A stretch of DNA of 64,000 bases from Streptomyces sp. MMG1121 (GTDB taxonomy: Bacteria; Actinomycetota; Actinomycetes; Streptomycetales; Streptomycetaceae): contig NZ_LGDV01000194.1 of assembly GCF_001280015.1 (NCBI RefSeq), forward strand, positions 19,219 to 83,218, given 5' to 3'. Each line of letters opens with the position of its first letter. Within the stretch, counting starts at the first letter, position 1. The notes under the pieces are model-generated. The model saw nothing but the letters and a program-made list of their open reading frames with translations, had not been told where the DNA came from and searched no databases. The position numbers and the translations under genes are program-made. Positions 53,737 to 62,384 of this stretch are shown piece after piece.

Positions 53737-55782
53737 CTACCTCCGGGGCGGTTCGAGGGGCAGGCGCAGCTGCACGGGGCGCGGCGGCCGGACGCGGACA
53801 CGGCGGGCGGGAATGGGCAGGGCCAGTTGGCGCGCTCGGTTCGCGGGGCCCGGCCGGGCCGCCAGCGGTGGCGCGGCCAGCACAGCGCGGGCTGGTGGGA
53901 GTGAGGCTGGTACGCGCTCGGCGCGGATCGGCAGCCAGAGCTGGGTGGCCCTTGCCGGCCGGATCGGGGTGCGGGCTGCAGTGACGGGTAGGGGCAGTTG
54001 TCGGGCCCCGCGGGCTTGGGCGGGATGGATCACAGCGCGGGGACCTCTCGGGGTGTGGACGGTGGGAGTTGCACCGGGCCCGCGGCGCTGCGGCGTCCGG
54101 CGAGGTTGGGCAGCAGCGACCGGAGTCCCTGCTGTGGCGGGAACCGGTGCGCCGACGCCGCCGACGCGGCACCCGCCCGGCCCGCCCGGCCCGGGCGGGG
54201 TACGGGGCGGGGCACCGGGCGCGGGCTGACCCGCTGGCCCCGGGCGACCACCGGGACGGGTCGGGCCCGCTGGTCCGCGAGCGGGCAGGGCGCGGCCACG
54301 GACATGCCCGCCCCCACCCCCGGGGCCAGGGGCAGGCGGGCCGCCGCCAACTGGCCCGCGCCTGCCCCGTCCCGGACGGCCTCCTCCGCCGGGACTGCCC
54401 CGGCCCCGGCCTGCACCACCTCCACCTCCACCTCCACGTCCACCGCCTCCGCCTCGGCTGCCTCCCCCTGGGCCGCCGCGGCCCGGCCCCGGCCCGCCGC
54501 CTCCTGCGCCGCCTGGGCGGCGACGCGGTGGGTACATGCCTGGCAGGTAGTGGTTGATGAGCCGGTACATCGCCAGGTGCCTGAGCATCCGCACCCCGGG
54601 CGTGTGCGGTTGGTGCGCGGGGGTTCCCTGCAGGACGACCTGCAATGTCCAGCCGGGAATCTTGAACAGCACCCAGAACAGGGCCACTCCGGCGAGCATC
54701 GTGCCCAGCTGGTCGGCCTTGGGAATGCCCAGGGCGGTGGCACCTGGGGCGAAGAACAGCTTCAGCGCGAGGACGAACGTCATCGACTGGGCGATCTGGA
54801 TGACCAGGCAGCCGGCCAGCCCGCGCCACCACAGGCGGGCGACCGGATCGGTCAGCGGATGCGCGTGGCACGCCAGCATGAGGGGCGCGCACGCGGCCAG
54901 CAGCGCCATCACCGCGACACGTACCAGGAATCCGATCAGCACGGCGAGGACCAGTGCCGTCGTCACGATCGCCAAGATGAGCAGGTACAGCTTCAGCCCA
55001 GGGGCACCGAAGAGGGTGAAGGGCAGGACGCGTTCGACCATGCCCTGCCCGGCGTCCGACAGGTCGGTGGCCATGATCGCGTGGGCGAGGGCATTGGACA
55101 GGCTGATCGCTTTGCCCATCACGGTCAGCGAGGCAGCCGCCGCGGCCATCCCGAGCAGCAGGCGCGGGGCGATCTGCCGCAGGGTGTAGCGGGTCTGGAC
55201 GGTCTCGTAGCCCATCACCGTGATGCCGCCCGCGGTCACGAACAGCACATAGACCCCGGCCGTGGTCCCCAGTATCCAGGTCCACAACCGCTTGATGTCC
55301 GCGTGCTGGGTGACGTCGGGGGTGGCGAGCAGGGTGTCGGCGAGGAACTCGCGGATCGGCTTCATGACCTGTTCGATCAGCGTGCCGAGGAACGAGGTGA
55401 CCGCGTTCAGGATCATGCCGGGGATGTCGAGAAAGCCCCAGCCGCTGGCCTTGTCGCAGCCGACGCCTGTGGCCTCGCAGGCCGAAGGACTGGGGCCCGG
55501 CCCCGGCTCGGCGGGGGAGGGCTGTTCTGGTGTTGGCGCGGGCCGGCCCACAGACGGCGTGGGTCCTGGGACGGGATGCGGCCTCGATCCGGGCTCAGGG
55601 GCGGGGGAGGACGCTGAAGGGCCGGGCGCGGGCCGCGGTTCGGGCTGAGGCGGATCAGGGGAAGCCGGGCCCAAGGCAACCGCACCTTCGGCGTACGCAG
55701 AGCCCGGCCGGGCGGGCGGAACCAGCACGAGAGCAACTGCGAACAGCAGCGGCAGGGCACAGCTCAGACGCGTGCGCATCAC
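53737..55782 (-). CDS. VirB6/TrbL-like membrane protein with Gly-rich tail and QLxLP repeats
   Basis: Tandem starts (GTG 55782, ATG 55779) overlap the pilin gene stop, giving 681 residues. A signal-like segment is followed by a Pro-rich linker, then about seven transmembrane segments (about 145-400), the VirB6/TrbL core. A glycine-rich segment (about 435-490) precedes a basic Pro/Arg tail. The last 90 residues contain QLPLPV, QLWLPI, QLALPI and QLRLPL, four spaced copies of QLxLP. These short motifs are probably binding sites, and QLxLP is close to the beta-clamp consensus QLxLF. The channel part is conserved; the tail is not part of the usual family. Confidence 0.85.
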   Translation of the reverse strand: MMRTRLSCALPLLFAVALVLVPPARPGSAYAEGAVALGPASPDPPQPEPRPAPGPSASSPAPEPGSRPHPVPGPTPSVGRPAPTPEQPSPAEPGPGPSPSACEATGVGCDKASGWGFLDIPGMILNAVTSFLGTLIEQVMKPIREFLADTLLATPDVTQHADIKRLWTWILGTTAGVYVLFVTAGGITVMGYETVQTRYTLRQIAPRLLLGMAAAAASLTVMGKAISLSNALAHAIMATDLSDAGQGMVERVLPFTLFGAPGLKLYLLILAIVTTALVLAVLIGFLVRVAVMALLAACAPLMLACHAHPLTDPVARLWWRGLAGCLVIQIAQSMTFVLALKLFFAPGATALGIPKADQLGTMLAGVALFWVLFKIPGWTLQVVLQGTPAHQPHTPGVRMLRHLAMYRLINHYLPGMYPPRRRPGGAGGGGPGPGRGGPGGGSRGGGGGRGGGGGGGAGRGRGSPGGGGRPGRGRRGPVGGGPPAPGPGGGGGHVRGRALPARGPAGPTRPGGRPGPAGQPAPGAPPRTPPGPGGPGGCRVGGVGAPVPATAGTPVAAAQPRRTPQRRGPGATPTVHTPRGPRAVIHPAQARGARQLPLPVTAARTPIRPARATQLWLPIRAERVPASLPPARAVLAAPPLAARPGPANRARQLALPIPARRVRVRPPRPVQLRLPLEPPRR

Positions 55783-56156
55783 TGCTTGCCCCCGCCCGCC
55801 CCGACGATGCCTTGCAACACCGTCACGATCACCGGCGCCAGGATCGCCAGACCGTAGCCGATGGCCGCAGCTTTCAATCCTCGCTTGGCGGCCTCGACTT
55901 CCCCGGGATCACCGCCGGCCATCAGGTAACGCAGCCCGCCGAAGGTCAGGAACAGGGTGGCGAGTGCCGCGAGGATCCCGACGATCCAATTCCGCAGATT
56001 CGTGATGACCGTCGGGATGTCCGCGACCGCCCACACACAAGGCGGATCCGCCAGCAGCGCCGAAACGGTACAGGTCGCGACGAACGCCAACCGGAAGAGC
56101 CAGCGACCCAAAGGCCAGACCTTCGGCCGGCACGGCCGACGGAGACTTGGGGACAC
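55779..56156 (-). CDS. VirB2/TrbC-like pilin subunit
   Basis: GTG 56156 follows GGAGG by nine bases, giving 125 residues. A signal segment (WLFRLAFVATCTVSALLADP) is followed by two transmembrane helices (WIVGILAALATLFLTFGGL and YGLAILAPVIVTVLQG) separated by a short basic loop with MAGGDPGEVEAAKRG. This is the standard VirB2/TrbC pilin layout. It overlaps the VirB6-like gene. It is first of the continuous coupled T4SS genes. Confidence 0.8.
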   Translation of the reverse strand: MSPSLRRPCRPKVWPLGRWLFRLAFVATCTVSALLADPPCVWAVADIPTVITNLRNWIVGILAALATLFLTFGGLRYLMAGGDPGEVEAAKRGLKAAAIGYGLAILAPVIVTVLQGIVGAGGGKQ

Positions 56157-56495
56157 GGCAACACACCTCCATCGGCAGCAGAACTGGACAGAAAAGGGAG
56201 AGCGGGACGGCAGTCCCACAGGCGTGTACGAGAAGCGGGTGCGGGGTGAGCAGAACCCTGGCCTCCGGGCCGACCTCCTCAAGGAGTGCGACGGGAAGGG
56301 TTTCTCGGGTGTCAGCACGAGACGGTCGTGCTCACCCCACACCGTTCATCGCCCCCGGTCTCGGACATCGGCCGCCAGGCTGCTGCGCCGGACCGGAGCG
56401 GACGGCCCGGATACCGATCCGCGCCGTCGTCGTGAATAGAGATGCCGCTGGCGGGAATTGACATCCCGCCACAGAACATCGCTCGGTCGGACGCT
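56157..56495. other. Intergenic region between pilin and sigma-like gene
   Basis: No gene is recognisable. It holds the terminator of the sigma-like gene at 56449-56471 and presumably the T4SS operon promoter nearer 56200-56350. Confidence 0.5.
56449..56471 (-). terminator. Hairpin after the sigma-like gene
   Basis: A perfect 8-base stem TGGCGGGA/TCCCGCCA with a 7-base loop lies 25 bases beyond the stop at 56496. Confidence 0.65.
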
Positions 56496-57287
56496 CTACA
56501 GACTCTGCTGCCGGCGCCGCAGATATGCGGTCAGGTGCTGTTCGGCGGCGTTGCGGTGCCGGTAGAGCTGACGCGTACTCACCCCTCGCTCGGCCGCGAG
56601 CCGGTCCATGGGCTCTCCGTAGAGGCGGGTACGGGCGATCAGCCGCGCCTCCGCCACATCCACCACACCGGCCTGCATGGCGTGGGCCAGCACCGTCAGT
56701 TCGTCCACCGGCTCACCCTCGGCCACCGGAGAAGGAGAGCAGAGGTGGTCGAGAGGGGCGGTGGCCGGGTCGGCTTCGCGGGTTGCACGGCGGCGTGCGG
56801 CGTACGCCAGTCGGTGCACGGCCCGGTCGGCCGCGCTGAACAGTTCCCGATCCAGCCGCTCCGCCCCCGGGTTTACCGTGCGCAGGGTCATGGCGACGGC
56901 GGCCAAGGCCTCCTGCTCGACCTCGGCGTGCTCCAGATGGGCGGGGCGGGCCAGCCGGGCGAGCATCCGGCGCAGCACCGGCACGGTCATGGCCACGGCG
57001 ACCACGCCCCACGGCTCACCCAGCTCGCGGGCGCGCCGGACCACCTCGCGCCAGGTCTGCTCACGCAGCTCGGCACGGGTGGACGGGTGGGCGAGGTGGG
57101 TGCGGACCCGGTCGACGGGCCATGCCGCACGGTCGGGTTCGTCGCACACCAGGTGCGCGGGGAACGTGAGCGGCTCCATGCCATGAGCGAGGGCGAGGAA
57201 CGCCTGCTCCAGCTCCCCCAGAGGGGAACGAAGAGCGCTCTTCGGACGGACAACGGCGGGGCGGTGAGCTGCGTGACGGTGGTGCAT
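56496..57287 (-). CDS. Sigma-70 region 4-like HTH protein
   Basis: ATG 57287, behind AGGAG, gives 263 residues. The first 180 residues are helical with TWREVVRRARELG and LARLARPAHLEHAEVEQEAL. The C-terminal end DRLAAERGVSTRQLYRHRNAAEQHL is an HTH as in sigma-70 region 4. No region 2 is recognised, so it is likely a regulator rather than a full sigma factor. It is upstream of the T4SS operon in the same direction but separated by a terminator, and may control it. Confidence 0.6.
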   Translation of the reverse strand: MHHRHAAHRPAVVRPKSALRSPLGELEQAFLALAHGMEPLTFPAHLVCDEPDRAAWPVDRVRTHLAHPSTRAELREQTWREVVRRARELGEPWGVVAVAMTVPVLRRMLARLARPAHLEHAEVEQEALAAVAMTLRTVNPGAERLDRELFSAADRAVHRLAYAARRRATREADPATAPLDHLCSPSPVAEGEPVDELTVLAHAMQAGVVDVAEARLIARTRLYGEPMDRLAAERGVSTRQLYRHRNAAEQHLTAYLRRRQQSL

Positions 57288-57753
57288 GGCGCATCTCCTG
57301 TGACGGCGTGGACAACTTCCGCCCCCACGCCTCCCAGGCCTACGTGTCACCGTCGGCCCACCCGCACGCCAGCGCCGCGTCACTGCAGGTCGAATGGCCC
57401 GGCACGTGCGATGGCCCGGCACCGGCCCTGCCGGTACGGACTGGAGTGACGCCTCATACGGAGCAGCACAAATCGAACACAGATTTTCTCGACCGCGATC
57501 TGAGCCCTTACAGCGCGGGTGGTACCGGTGGTCCGGTGGTGGCTCGCAGATGGCACGCGACTGGCTCGCCTGCGCTGCGACCTGCGTATAAGCCAAACGC
57601 CATGAGGAAAGACCGTGCACTTCGGCAATTGGGCTGAGTGACTACCCAGAGGATCGAACACGCACAAGGCGATGGCAAAGACCGGCCGGCAACTTCCTAT
57701 TACTCACGTCAGCACGAGCACGGCAAGCCCTCCTTCCCGGCGCCGCTCAGCCC
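57288..57753. other. Divergent intergenic region
   Basis: This 466-base stretch lies between divergent genes. It holds a short CCGGCA/TGCCGG hairpin near 57410-57430 and must contain both promoters. No gene was found. Being a long non-coding stretch beside the T4SS, it is a place to look for a transfer origin, but no specific motif supports that. Confidence 0.4.
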
Positions 57754-58410
57754 ATGCAGAACTCCATCGTTGCCCGCTCTCATACGTCCCAGCCGCTGCC
57801 GACGACCGTCTGGCTGCCCAGTCCGGACGAGCCCAACGCCGCTCCCATCCCCGGCGCGGTACTGCCCGCCTGGGCCCTCGACAAGATCCGCACCGACTTC
57901 GTCGGGCGCCCCCTGCACCGGCCCCTCCCGCTCCTCAAGATCGCGATCCGGGACACCGCACCGGGCATGGACGCCCGCATCCCGACCACCCCCTTCACCA
58001 CTCCGGCCGCCAACGAGGACGGCACGAAGCGACCGTCCATCCTCCTGGCCGAACTCCACCCTGACACTCTCCCGGCCCCCTCCGGCGACCTGCCGTCCGA
58101 CGGAAGAGGGATGCCCGGTGCGCTGGAGGACGGCTGGCCCGGCTTCTTCCACCGAGCCCACCAGCTCCTCCCCGCAGACGGGCTGCTGCTCCTGGCCACC
58201 CGCCAGCGCCGGGAGGCCGGACGTCTCACCGACCCGCTCGGCATGCTGATCGCCTCCGCCCGCACCGCCGGTTTCCGCTACCTCCAGCACATCGTGGTCG
58301 TCTACGGCCGCGCCGCCGGCGACCGCCTTGTCCCCGCTGCTCCCGCGGACACCTCCCGCGGCGTCGTGCACTGCGACCTGATCGCCCTGTCCGCGATCCG
58401 CCACGCGTAG
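57754..58410 (+). CDS. Hypothetical partner of DNA methyltransferase
   Basis: The 218-residue product starts at ATG 57754, with no clear ribosome site. Segments WPGFFHRAHQLLPADGLLLLATRQ and AGFRYLQHIVVVYGR resemble the C-terminal strands of a class I methyltransferase fold, but no SAM motif or NPPY-type catalytic motif is visible. It lies 25 bases before the methyltransferase gene. It may be a non-catalytic specificity or regulatory subunit. Confidence 0.5.
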   Translation: MQNSIVARSHTSQPLPTTVWLPSPDEPNAAPIPGAVLPAWALDKIRTDFVGRPLHRPLPLLKIAIRDTAPGMDARIPTTPFTTPAANEDGTKRPSILLAELHPDTLPAPSGDLPSDGRGMPGALEDGWPGFFHRAHQLLPADGLLLLATRQRREAGRLTDPLGMLIASARTAGFRYLQHIVVVYGRAAGDRLVPAAPADTSRGVVHCDLIALSAIRHA

Positions 58411-58435
58411 ACCCAGGCAATGAGGAGACACCGCC

Positions 58436-59464
58436 ATGCCCTACCCCCTCTCGGTGTGGAACACCGCACCCACCTCCGCCCCGGCCCAGCGCAAGGGCCG
58501 CTACGTGCCCGGCTCGGCCGCACACCCCGCTAAAATGCTCCCGCGGATCGCCGCCCACGCCATCTCCATCTACAGCCGCCCCGGCGACCTTGTCCTCGAC
58601 CCGATGTGCGGCATCGGCACCACCCTCGTCGAAGCCATCCACCTCGGCCGCAGCGCCCTCGGCGTCGAGTACGAACCGAAGTGGGCCGAACTCGCCGCTC
58701 TCAACGCCGCCTCCGTCGCCCACAACGGAGGCGGCAGCGGCGCCGTGCACTGTGGCGACGCCCGCAAACTCACCCGACTCATCCCCACCACGCTGCACGG
58801 CGAGGTGGACCTCGTGGTCACCTCACCGCCGTACGGGCCGAGCGTCCACGGTCAGGTACGTTCCAGCCGGGAGACCGGCGAACGCGGTGTGGTGAAGATG
58901 GACTACCGCTACAGCCACGACCCCGCCAACCTCGCCCACGTCTCCACCGACCGGCTCCTGGACGCCTTCACCGAGATCCTCGCCCAGTGCCGGACGATGC
59001 TGAAACCGGGAGGTACCGCCGTCGTCACCACCCGCCCGTGGCGCGAGCGCGGCGAACTTATCGACCTGCCCTCCGCCGTGCTGGCTGCCGGGAAGGCCGC
59101 CGGCCTGACCCCCACCGAACGCTGCGTGGCTCTCCTCGCCGGCATCCGCGGCAGCCAACTCATTGCCCGCCCCTCGTTCTTCCAGATGAAGAACGTCCGT
59201 GACGCCCGACGCCAGGGCATTCCCCTGGCAGTGGTCCAGCACGAAGATGTCCTCATCTTCACCAGGCCCGACACAGCGAACAAGCCATGTGCCACCGTGC
59301 CTGAACTGAGCGGGCCGTGGCGCGGCAGGCGAGCGAACCGGGCCCGCGCTTCCGAACGCGCCTGCCGATTCCGTACCTCGGGGATGCGACACAGTCAGAG
59401 TGGACACCACCCGGCTGCCGTGCTAAACCGCGAGCGTTCCCACCGCGGGCGGATCGATGAGTAG
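58436..59464 (+). CDS. Orphan DNA methyltransferase (TSPPYG type)
   Basis: ATG 58436 gives 342 residues. Motif order is SAM motif I DPMCGIGTT (about 60-68), then catalytic TSPPYG (about 130-135), the beta-class-like order of N4-cytosine/N6-adenine methyltransferases; SPPY favours N4-cytosine or N6-adenine. The last 60 residues are basic and low in similarity. No restriction nuclease is adjacent, so it is an orphan enzyme, perhaps protecting the mobile element from host restriction on transfer or regulating it. Confidence 0.85.
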   Translation: MPYPLSVWNTAPTSAPAQRKGRYVPGSAAHPAKMLPRIAAHAISIYSRPGDLVLDPMCGIGTTLVEAIHLGRSALGVEYEPKWAELAALNAASVAHNGGGSGAVHCGDARKLTRLIPTTLHGEVDLVVTSPPYGPSVHGQVRSSRETGERGVVKMDYRYSHDPANLAHVSTDRLLDAFTEILAQCRTMLKPGGTAVVTTRPWRERGELIDLPSAVLAAGKAAGLTPTERCVALLAGIRGSQLIARPSFFQMKNVRDARRQGIPLAVVQHEDVLIFTRPDTANKPCATVPELSGPWRGRRANRARASERACRFRTSGMRHSQSGHHPAAVLNRERSHRGRIDE

Positions 59465-59794
59465 AGCCAGAGCAGTCATAGCGCTCCCGTATGGTCGCCA
59501 CGCGAGGGGCGCACGATGCCCGATGCCCGCCTCGAAGGCGCCGATGGCAGCGGCACTTCATGGGCGCAGTACTGGTCGGCAGCGCGGATCCGCCGTGCGA
59601 TCAGGGAGTGAGCCTGCACTCGTTCCGGCACGTCCGGGATCAGGCTGTCCAAAGTCTTGCGGCCCCGTCACGGCGTCATGAACCCCGGATGCAAGAGCGC
59701 TGGGGTCCGTTGGTCGCGACCGGACGTGGACGGACCGAACCGCCGTGCCGACTCCCTGCACTGGCCGAAGTCAGCACGGCGCGCTCCCGATGAG
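59465..59794. other. Non-coding stretch between methyltransferase and winged-helix gene
   Basis: No gene is supported. The plus strand contains a short read-through VSLHSFRHVRDQ-VQSLA that may be a remnant of a lost gene, but no family can be assigned. Confidence 0.35.
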
Positions 59795-60508
59795 CTAGGA
59801 AGTTGGCTCCTGGAAGACCGCGCGGTAGGCGCGCGGGCGATCGGTGATCCGCTCAGCAAGGCCTTGATTGGTGAGAGCGACGAGGGCGTTGGCGATGGCA
59901 CCGGACGAGCGGCCGATCATGCGGCTGATCTTGGTGGCAGTGAATGCTTCGCCCGGATGGGCGTTGAGATGATCGATAACGAGCCGACGTAGGCCTCCCC
60001 GAGCGAGGCGCTCGGCTCCGTCGGGCGAAGCAACAGGGCTTGCTGACTCGGCGGATTCCGTGCACTGGGCAGGCAACGGTACGGAGGAGACAGCCTGTCC
60101 CAACTCCGATGCACCTGAACCCTGTGCAGGGCTATGGGCAGTGGGCCCGTGGGAGTTGGGCGTCGGATCGCTGGTGTCGACAACTGGTCCGCCGGGGGAA
60201 ACAGCGCCGGTGATGGGCTGGTCCGGTCCCTGACCAGTGAGAGGCTCTTCGGGAGCGTGACCAGGGTCGTTGTGCGTGGCGCGCCAGAGGTCAGGGCAGC
60301 GGCTGGGGCCGTTCTGAATGCCTCGTTCGCGATGGGCGAGTCCCCGCTTCTCGAGGGAGACGAGTGCCTTGAAGGCGCTGGAGCGGGCAGTTTCTGCGGC
60401 CTGGGCGATGTCGTCGACACGGGCCGGATCTGTGAAGGCAACCAGTTGGATGTAGACGTGGATGACGGCGGGGGACAGCCCCGTCAGCTGGTCGGTTGTG
60501 TCGGACAT
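59795..60508 (-). CDS. Two-winged-helix regulator, paralog of 44403
   Basis: ATG 60508 gives 237 residues. The N-terminal winged helix (ETARSSAFKALVSLEKRG) and the C-terminal one (LRRLVIDHL, FTATKISRMIGRSSGAIANAL) match the protein at 44403 in order and sequence; the linker is shorter. Both end with a similar DRPRAYR segment. The leader upstream is also conserved. The two regulators flank the T4SS region at opposite sides and probably bind related sites. Confidence 0.75.
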   Translation of the reverse strand: MSDTTDQLTGLSPAVIHVYIQLVAFTDPARVDDIAQAAETARSSAFKALVSLEKRGLAHRERGIQNGPSRCPDLWRATHNDPGHAPEEPLTGQGPDQPITGAVSPGGPVVDTSDPTPNSHGPTAHSPAQGSGASELGQAVSSVPLPAQCTESAESASPVASPDGAERLARGGLRRLVIDHLNAHPGEAFTATKISRMIGRSSGAIANALVALTNQGLAERITDRPRAYRAVFQEPTS

Positions 60509-60711
60509 GGAGAGGGCCTCGCTTCTCAGAGTGCTTCAGCAGTGAGGTCCCGGCCGGGTGCGGTCCCGTGTGGACCGCTGGTGTCGCCGGCGCGTGCGCA
60601 TCGCGGTGTTCCGGACGGACAAGGCCGACGATGTGCGGACTGCCTTCGTTCGCGACGCCGCACGGCGGATCGACCGCGACCATGGACGCTCGCAAGCGCG
60701 CATGAAGTCAA
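60509..60711 (-). promoter_or_regulatory. Conserved leader/promoter of the second winged-helix gene
   Basis: The minus-strand leader carries, in order, TTGACT (60706-60711), GAGCGTCCATGGTCG, CGCGATGCGCACGCGCC and GACCGCACCCGGCCGGGACC, each also found upstream of the 44403-45293 gene. The CCCGGCCGGG palindrome lies about 40 bases before the start codon. Conservation of non-coding DNA between two diverged paralogs points to a shared regulatory site or attenuator. Confidence 0.55.
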
Positions 60712-61519
60712 GCGCTGGTGAGCTGACCCGTGATGCGCACGAGGTAGGGGGCTGAGGGCAGACGTGCCGACTCTGTCCATGGGCATGGTCGGCGGCGATA
60801 GTCCTGCTCGGCCATTTGCACGGAGCGACCAGCATGTTCTTCGTCTGCTTGTGGTGCACGATCTCACCCGCTTCTGACCTGCGGCAATGGATGGAATCGC
60901 CTGATGCGAAGCCAAGTTGGTCCGTCCCTGGTCCGGATCACTGAGGCTTCCACCGGGTAGATGCTTGGGGGACCTTGGCGTGCCTCAGCGCCGAGGTCCG
61001 CTCCTCGATCCTGCTGCGGCATCTGCGAACGCCTCGAGTGCCCGCAGCGGGCGGCGCGTTGGTGCCCTGCCCCGTGGCGCCCATAGCCGCCTGCAGGGGA
61101 ATGCGGCTCGGGAGGTCTTCCACCTGGTCGGACAGCTACAGCCACGACCCCGCTCGTAGCGGCTGTCCTGACACGAGCCCGGTTTGCGGCGGATCAGCGG
61201 CCGGTGGCTGTCGGGCCGCGGTCCAGCCAGGCCGATGACAGCTCAGTCATATAAGCGGTGCTTCTCGGCGCCGACCCTGCCACCCTGGACGTGCTGATCC
61301 CGCTCACCTGCCACGGGATCCAGCGACTGCTGAGGATGCTGGTCGTACATAGCCGTCGTTGAACGGCTCGCCGGTCGTTGGCTCCCCACCACTGAGCAAG
61401 TCCTGCCTGCCGGGCTACGGGCTCGCCTGATCGGCGAGCGCGCCCTCGACGCCTATGAGGAGGGAGCGGACGACGGCGCCTCGATCGACGCTGTCGCAGC
61501 TCTCAGCGCCGCCGATGCC
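60712..61519. other. Non-coding region with gene remnants before the IS cluster
   Basis: No intact gene is supported. At 61135-61153 a 19-base stretch is identical to part of the methyltransferase gene (58908-58926). A plus-strand read RARLIGERALDAYEEGADDG (about 61420-61480) looks like the end of a protein cut by the IS insertion at 61523. The rest shows no recognised structure. Confidence 0.4.
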
Positions 61520-61522
61520 TTA

Positions 61523-62381
61523 CGAGTTGGTGCGTGATAGCGGGTGGGGCGTGTTTGGCCTGGTCGTGGCCGATTTTCAGGCGTTGATGGTGCGGTCTGA
61601 GACGAGGCCGGCGATAGCACGGTAGGTGTCGGGCAGGCGGTCGCGGCTCAGGCCGAGATAGCCGTCGTCCAAGAGGACCTCGACGTCGGGGAAGTGCTGG
61701 AAGCAGATGGCTATGCCCTCGTTGCGGGCGGCCGTGGCATCGTGCATACGACCAGGCCGCAGGGCATCGGTCCATAACGTGCGGCCACGCCAGTCGGCGA
61801 TGACGGTGGCCTTCATCGTGTGCTGTTTCTTCTTGCCGGAGACGAACGTGCGCCGGCCGCCACGTCCGGCCAGCGGACGACGAACCTGGATCTCGGTGGC
61901 GTCCAAGCGCAGCTCAATGCCCTCGGCCTGGGCGTAGGCGAACACGTCTGTCAGCGTCCGCAGCCGCAGACCGGGACGGTCGGGAACCGCGCACCCCCGC
62001 TCGGCCAGGAGCGTGCGTATTTCTGCGATCGCACGGGTGATGGTGGAGCGGTCGACGCCGAAGAGCAGTCCCAGCACCGCGTGCGGCAGGTCGTGTCGCA
62101 GATGGATCAGCGTGGCCACCAGCCGGTCGACGAAAACCAGCTGGTGACGGGCGCCGGCACCCGCGGCCCGCTTCCTGGCCCCACCCCGCGCAGCATGACG
62201 GCGGCCCTCCAGGCCGGCCTGCCACGGCACAGCCAACTCCTCGACCAGACGCGCGAGATGACGCTGCGAGATCCCCGTAAACAGCCGATGCGCTAGCACC
62301 GTCCGGTTGACCATGATCGCCACACCCGGATCATGCCACCAACCTGGCACGACGCCCCACCCGCTATCACGCACCAACTCG
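61523..62381 (-). mobile_element. IS5-family insertion sequence with 30-base inverted repeats
   Basis: Perfect 30-base terminal inverted repeats lie at 61523-61552 and 62352-62381. They are flanked by TTA on each side (61520-61522 and 62382-62384), consistent with the TNA target duplication of IS5-family subgroups. It contains one transposase gene in reverse orientation. Confidence 0.9.
61577..62314 (-). CDS. IS5-family DDE transposase
   Basis: ATG 62314 gives 245 residues. An N-terminal helical region with HTH (AVLGLLFGVDRSTITRAIAE) is followed by the DDE domain: first Asp in LRLDATEIQVRRP, second in GRMHDATA, and a final acidic LLDDGYLG. The KKKQHTMKATVIAD string is typical of DDE_Tnp_4 transposases. 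The gene looks complete. Confidence 0.9.
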   Translation of the reverse strand: MVNRTVLAHRLFTGISQRHLARLVEELAVPWQAGLEGRRHAARGGARKRAAGAGARHQLVFVDRLVATLIHLRHDLPHAVLGLLFGVDRSTITRAIAEIRTLLAERGCAVPDRPGLRLRTLTDVFAYAQAEGIELRLDATEIQVRRPLAGRGGRRTFVSGKKKQHTMKATVIADWRGRTLWTDALRPGRMHDATAARNEGIAICFQHFPDVEVLLDDGYLGLSRDRLPDTYRAIAGLVSDRTINA

Positions 62382-62384
62382 TTA

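Noticed and set aside
54069..55617. Long plus-strand frames opposite the VirB6-like gene
   Set aside because: They mirror the Gly/Pro/Arg-rich repeats of the opposite strand. The minus-strand frame has membrane segments and operon overlaps.
57288..57753. Origin of transfer in the divergent intergenic region
   Set aside because: The position is suitable, but only a short hairpin is visible and no nick-site or direct-repeat pattern supports it.
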